In this document: piece by piece, positions 4,887 through 7,557 of the stretch
Numbering within the stretch: the first letter of the stretch is position 1
How the letters are laid out: each line of letters begins with the position of its first letter
NCBI GenBank assembly: GCA_015662785.1
Contig: DQTM01000148.1
Location: 1 to 7,557 of the forward strand
Direction: 5' to 3'
DNA: 7,557 bases
Source of the DNA: Sulfurospirillum arcachonense
GTDB taxonomy: Bacteria > Campylobacterota > Campylobacteria > Campylobacterales > Sulfurospirillaceae
The notes under the pieces: model-generated
Database searches by the model: none
Told to the model about the DNA's origin: nothing
What the model saw: only the letters and a program-made list of their open reading frames with translations
Translations under genes and position numbers: made by a program

Positions 4887-6687
4887 TCATAGGTACTTCT
4901 ATAGTAAAGAGTGCTCCTTGTGGAGTATTCTTTACATGTAAATTTCCTTGAAAATTTTCTACTACTATTACTCTTGACATATAAAGACCTATTCCCGTTC
5001 CACTTTTTAGTTTTGTTGTAAAGTAGGCATCAAAAACTTTGTCAATATTATCTATCTTTATGCCCCCCGCATTATCTTCAATGGTTACTTTGTTGATTTC
5101 ATTTTCACTAAAAAGTTTAATTTTTATGAATGGAGATTTTATTCCTTTTTCTTCTAGTGCTTCTCTTGCATTATGCATGATATTTAGTATTACTTGTGAA
5201 AACTGATTTTTATATCCTTTTATAAAAAAGTCATCTTTAACGTCTATCACTATCTTTATACCTTCATGTTTTATAGAAGCTCCAATAATTTTATAAGTAT
5301 CTTTTATAGATTGTTTAACATTAAAAGTAGAGATTTTACTGTCTGGCTTGTAGAAATTTTTAAAATCATCTATAGTTTGAGACATATAATCCATCTGTTC
5401 TAGAGTACTCTTTATATACCTATCAAATTGTTCATCACTTAGTTTACCAAGTGATTTAAATGTTTTCATGTTTTGCAAGATTAGACTTACTCTTGTAATT
5501 GGATGTCTCCATTGATGAGCAATGTTTCCTATCATTTCCCCTAGAGCAGCTAATTTGGCTTGGTTTTCTAATATTCTATCTTTGATTCTATTTTTTTCTA
5601 TCTCTTCTTCTACCCTTTTTTCTAGATTGTTTGCTAGTTCAGTTATATAGTTTGATTTAGTATAAAGAGATAAGTATATTTTTTTTGCTGGAGATGATGC
5701 AATATAAGCAAAAGGAATTGCTATGAGTATGGCATAGAGTATTGTAAAAAGAACTCTTTCTTTTACTAGTGACCTTGTTTTTGCTATTTTTGTTGCATTT
5801 TCAAAATATACTAATCTATAATCATCATAATTTTTATATGAGAGTGGTTGTAAAAAAAATCTATTTTCTACATTAAACTCTTTTATTGATTTTTGTATTG
5901 AATTTTTTGTTATCTTGAATTCATTTGTTATATTATGTGAGTTACCAAGGTATTTTGCCCAGTTTTCACTTTTGTTTTTGTGTATTAAAAAATATCCATT
6001 TGAGTCAATCAGATATACATCAAAAACAGATGATTCTGTAAGTGTTTTAAGATATGGTTTCATAAAAATATTGATAATGACAAAACCTTCAAAGGAGGAG
6101 CCAACATGAACTTTATGTGCTACTCTTAAAACAGGTTTTATAGGTTTTTCTATTGTGTTATGTTCTATGTTCAAATCTATCTTTGAAAACCATACTTCAT
6201 CTTTAGCGATTTCACGGCATGCTTTATAGTAGTATCTTGCTGATTTGTTTTGTAAATTTTCTTTTTTTATCAAGATTGGTTCATTCCCAATATCTTTTCT
6301 ATCTAGGCGAACTATCTCTTGACCATTTTTGTCTATGTATCTTAATTGCATATAGTTTGAGTTTGATTGCATTAGTGTTTTAAATATTGAATGAATATTT
6401 TTGTAATCATTTTTACCATTTTTAATGAAGTCTAACAGAATCTCATTTTTTGATATGGCAGTAACAGTAACTGCTTTTTTCTTGTAAAATTCATTATAAA
6501 AGTTCTGTTTATAACTAGCCTCAGTTCTTACTTCTTCTTCAAAGTTTTTTATATATTCACTTGCTGAGTATTTTACATGTAGAAGATAAATACCACCTAA
6601 AATTAGTGTTGCAAAGAGGATATACGAGAGTAAAAGTGTTATCTTGAATTTTCTACTTTCTCTTTTAAGACTCACTAAATCAATCAT
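4876..6687 (-). CDS. Membrane-bound sensor histidine kinase with dCache-like periplasmic domain
   Basis: 603 residues; partner of the response regulator whose gene end it overlaps by 8 bases (ATGATTGA). TM1 about 16-36; large extracytoplasmic sensor about 38-310 with two Cache/PAS-like signatures, LRYIDKNGQEIVRLDR (115-130) and VYLIDSNGYFLIH (224-236); TM2 about 312-330. No convincing HAMP follows; a charged coiled coil (about 345-378) leads directly to the dimerisation domain. H box GEMIGNIAHQWRHPI (383-397) gives phosphoacceptor His391. N box ILNIMHNAREAL (500-511) has Asn502 and Asn506. G1 is EDNAGG (537-542), F box VFDAYFTTK (551-559), G2 GTGIGLYM (563-570). All catalytic motifs are present, so an active kinase is expected. 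dCache domains typically bind small organic ligands such as amino or carboxylic acids; the ligand here is unknown. Confidence 0.94.
   Translation of the reverse strand: MIDLVSLKRESRKFKITLLLSYILFATLILGGIYLLHVKYSASEYIKNFEEEVRTEASYKQNFYNEFYKKKAVTVTAISKNEILLDFIKNGKNDYKNIHSIFKTLMQSNSNYMQLRYIDKNGQEIVRLDRKDIGNEPILIKKENLQNKSARYYYKACREIAKDEVWFSKIDLNIEHNTIEKPIKPVLRVAHKVHVGSSFEGFVIINIFMKPYLKTLTESSVFDVYLIDSNGYFLIHKNKSENWAKYLGNSHNITNEFKITKNSIQKSIKEFNVENRFFLQPLSYKNYDDYRLVYFENATKIAKTRSLVKERVLFTILYAILIAIPFAYIASSPAKKIYLSLYTKSNYITELANNLEKRVEEEIEKNRIKDRILENQAKLAALGEMIGNIAHQWRHPITRVSLILQNMKTFKSLGKLSDEQFDRYIKSTLEQMDYMSQTIDDFKNFYKPDSKISTFNVKQSIKDTYKIIGASIKHEGIKIVIDVKDDFFIKGYKNQFSQVILNIMHNAREALEEKGIKSPFIKIKLFSENEINKVTIEDNAGGIKIDNIDKVFDAYFTTKLKSGTGIGLYMSRVIVVENFQGNLHVKNTPQGALFTIEVPMIKV
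4904..4935 (+). terminator. Plus-strand hairpin inside the 3' end of the convergent kinase gene
   Basis: GTAAAGAGTGCTCC (4904-4917) and GGAGTATTCTTTAC (4922-4935) pair over 14 positions around loop TTGT. In plus-strand RNA two of these are G-U pairs; in minus-strand RNA the same two are C/A mismatches. It begins 17 bases after the plus-strand stop codon and lies wholly in kinase coding sequence, so it may end the transporter/86-residue-protein transcript. No T-run follows, so intrinsic termination is unproven. Confidence 0.5.
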
Positions 6688-7336
6688 TAAATTCTTCTAT
6701 TTTATAGCCAGCTCCACGAATGTTGTGTATGAAATCATAAGATAGTTTTGAACGTATTTTTCTTATCTGCGTTCTTAAGGTATTGGAGTTAACTATTCTT
6801 TGATCCCATACATAATCCATCAGAGTATTGCTATGAATTACATGGTTTAGATTTTTTACAAGATAATAGATAAGGTTTTTTTCATTTTCACTGAAGTCTA
6901 TTATTTTTTCACAGTCATATAGTTCCATAGAATTAGTATCATAAAATTGATTTGGACCTAATTTGATTTTTTTTGATGAGCGTTCAAGAACAAGCTTATT
7001 TATTCGAAGTTCTAACTCTTCAAAATGAAAAGGTTTTCTCATATAATCACTACAACCAACTTCGTAGCCAAGTTTTATTGTATTTATATCACTCATAGAG
7101 GTTAAAAATATAGCAGGAGTTTTGACTCCCATAGCTCTTATCTCTTCAAGTGTTTCTATACCATTTTTTATGGGCATATTTATATCAAGTAAAAATATAT
7201 CATTACTGTATATGTTTGCATTTTCAAGAAGCTCTTCACCATTGAGATAACACTCTACACTATGATTTTTAATTTCAAAGTAGAGTTTTATCTCTCCAGC
7301 TATTAGTTCATCATCTTCAAGTAGTATGATTTTCAT
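6680..7336 (-). CDS. OmpR/PhoB-family response regulator
   Basis: 218-residue DNA-binding transcription regulator, presumed phosphorylated by the kinase encoded immediately downstream. Receiver domain about 1-118: acidic pocket Asp8-Asp9, phosphoacceptor Asp51 in FLLDINMP, switch Thr79-Ser80, and Lys101-Pro102. C-terminal winged helix about 125-215: recognition helix around 184-198 (NSNTLRTQIRKIRSK) and wing motif IRGAGYKIE (206-214). All phosphorylation residues are intact. The start lies 8 bases after the stop of the thioredoxin-fold gene and the end overlaps the kinase start by 8 bases, giving a three-gene unit with probable translational coupling. The ribosome site is weak (GGA about 18 bases upstream). 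The targets are unknown; the first gene of the same unit could be among them. Confidence 0.95.
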   Translation of the reverse strand: MKIILLEDDELIAGEIKLYFEIKNHSVECYLNGEELLENANIYSNDIFLLDINMPIKNGIETLEEIRAMGVKTPAIFLTSMSDINTIKLGYEVGCSDYMRKPFHFEELELRINKLVLERSSKKIKLGPNQFYDTNSMELYDCEKIIDFSENEKNLIYYLVKNLNHVIHSNTLMDYVWDQRIVNSNTLRTQIRKIRSKLSYDFIHNIRGAGYKIEEFND

Positions 7337-7344
7337 AAGTATAT

Positions 7345-7557
7345 TTAAATCAGTCCAGCTTCTTTTAGATATGATGAAAGGTCTTTATCTTTATATATAT
7401 CATTATTTAAATAATTTAGAAAAAGTTTCATTTGAGACGGATCTGCATAACCTGGAAGTTGTATGATTTTATTCCAATCTTTATCAAACATAATAACAGT
7501 AGGAGTTACACGAGAGCCAAATTGCATTTTAAGTGATAGAGATGTAGTTTTTACAGC
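7345..7557 (-). CDS. Thioredoxin-fold protein, C-terminal 70 residues (5' end outside window)
   Basis: The reading frame is open to the window edge and continues upstream of the Met at 7527 (residues AVKTTSLSLK precede it), so only the C-terminal part is seen. SRVTPTVIMFDKDWNKII has the thioredoxin cis-Pro motif (Thr-Pro-Thr) followed by the usual beta strand and D-x-x-x-K turn, then LPGYADPSQMKLFLNYL as the last strand/helix. This pattern fits the SoxW-like/Thioredoxin_2-type thiol-disulfide proteins. The CxxC active site and any signal peptide would be upstream and cannot be checked, so redox activity and location are unknown. It is the upstream gene of the regulator/kinase unit. Confidence 0.8.
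   Translation of the reverse strand, partial: AVKTTSLSLKMQFGSRVTPTVIMFDKDWNKIIQLPGYADPSQMKLFLNYLNNDIYKDKDLSSYLKEAGLI

Noticed and set aside
5915..6109. Plus-strand 64-codon open frame inside the kinase gene
   Set aside because: Antisense to the sensor domain, with no ribosome site or family resemblance.
7525..7527. ATG (minus strand) as the start of the thioredoxin-fold gene
   Set aside because: The frame continues upstream to the window edge and a complete thioredoxin fold needs about 60 or more residues before this point.
1..7557. Mobile element, CRISPR array, phage or toxin-antitoxin system
   Set aside because: No transposase, integrase, regularly spaced repeats, terminal repeats or small toxin-like gene pair seen; the tRNA 3' end is not repeated elsewhere in the window, so there is no attachment-site signature.

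Overview
The window looks like an ordinary chromosomal stretch from a low-GC member of the Campylobacterota (the former Epsilonproteobacteria). A free-living Sulfurimonas- or Arcobacter-like organism is more likely than an animal pathogen. Four things point there. The ATP synthase c subunit carries a signal-peptide-like N-terminal extension and is encoded apart from the other atp genes. The histidine kinase has the 'GEMIGNIAHQWR' type of H box that is abundant in this phylum. Promoters show an extended -10 of the TGnTAAAAT type with no clear -35. Codon use is A/T-rich. The genus is inference.

Left part, plus strand (1-1950): the 3' two thirds of pnp (polynucleotide phosphorylase) with an unusual Gly/Arg-rich linker between its KH and S1 domains; a 33-bp near-perfect palindrome; a leader with several inverted repeats; atpE; a hairpin; and a tRNA-Leu(GAG) gene with encoded CCA. 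Middle part, plus strand (1950-4886): a periplasmic TRAP binding protein of the TakP/2-oxo-acid type with no membrane partners beside it, preceded by a 21-bp palindrome; a hairpin; then a two-gene unit of a sodium:amino-acid symporter of the NSS (SLC6/LeuT) family and an 86-residue protein I do not recognise.

Right part, minus strand (4876-7557): a compact unit, read right to left, of the C-terminal end of a thioredoxin-fold protein, an OmpR-type response regulator and a dCache-type membrane histidine kinase. The spacings are 8 bp and then an 8-bp overlap, so the three are probably cotranscribed. The kinase gene runs tail to tail into the 86-residue-protein gene with an 11-bp overlap. A strong plus-strand hairpin sits inside the end of the kinase coding sequence.

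There is no sign of mobile elements, CRISPR, phage or an obvious new multi-gene system. The points most worth a second look are the convergent overlap with its embedded hairpin, the thioredoxin/two-component unit, the small unknown protein tied to the NSS transporter, the orphan TRAP receptor, and the palindromes upstream of atpE and dctP.
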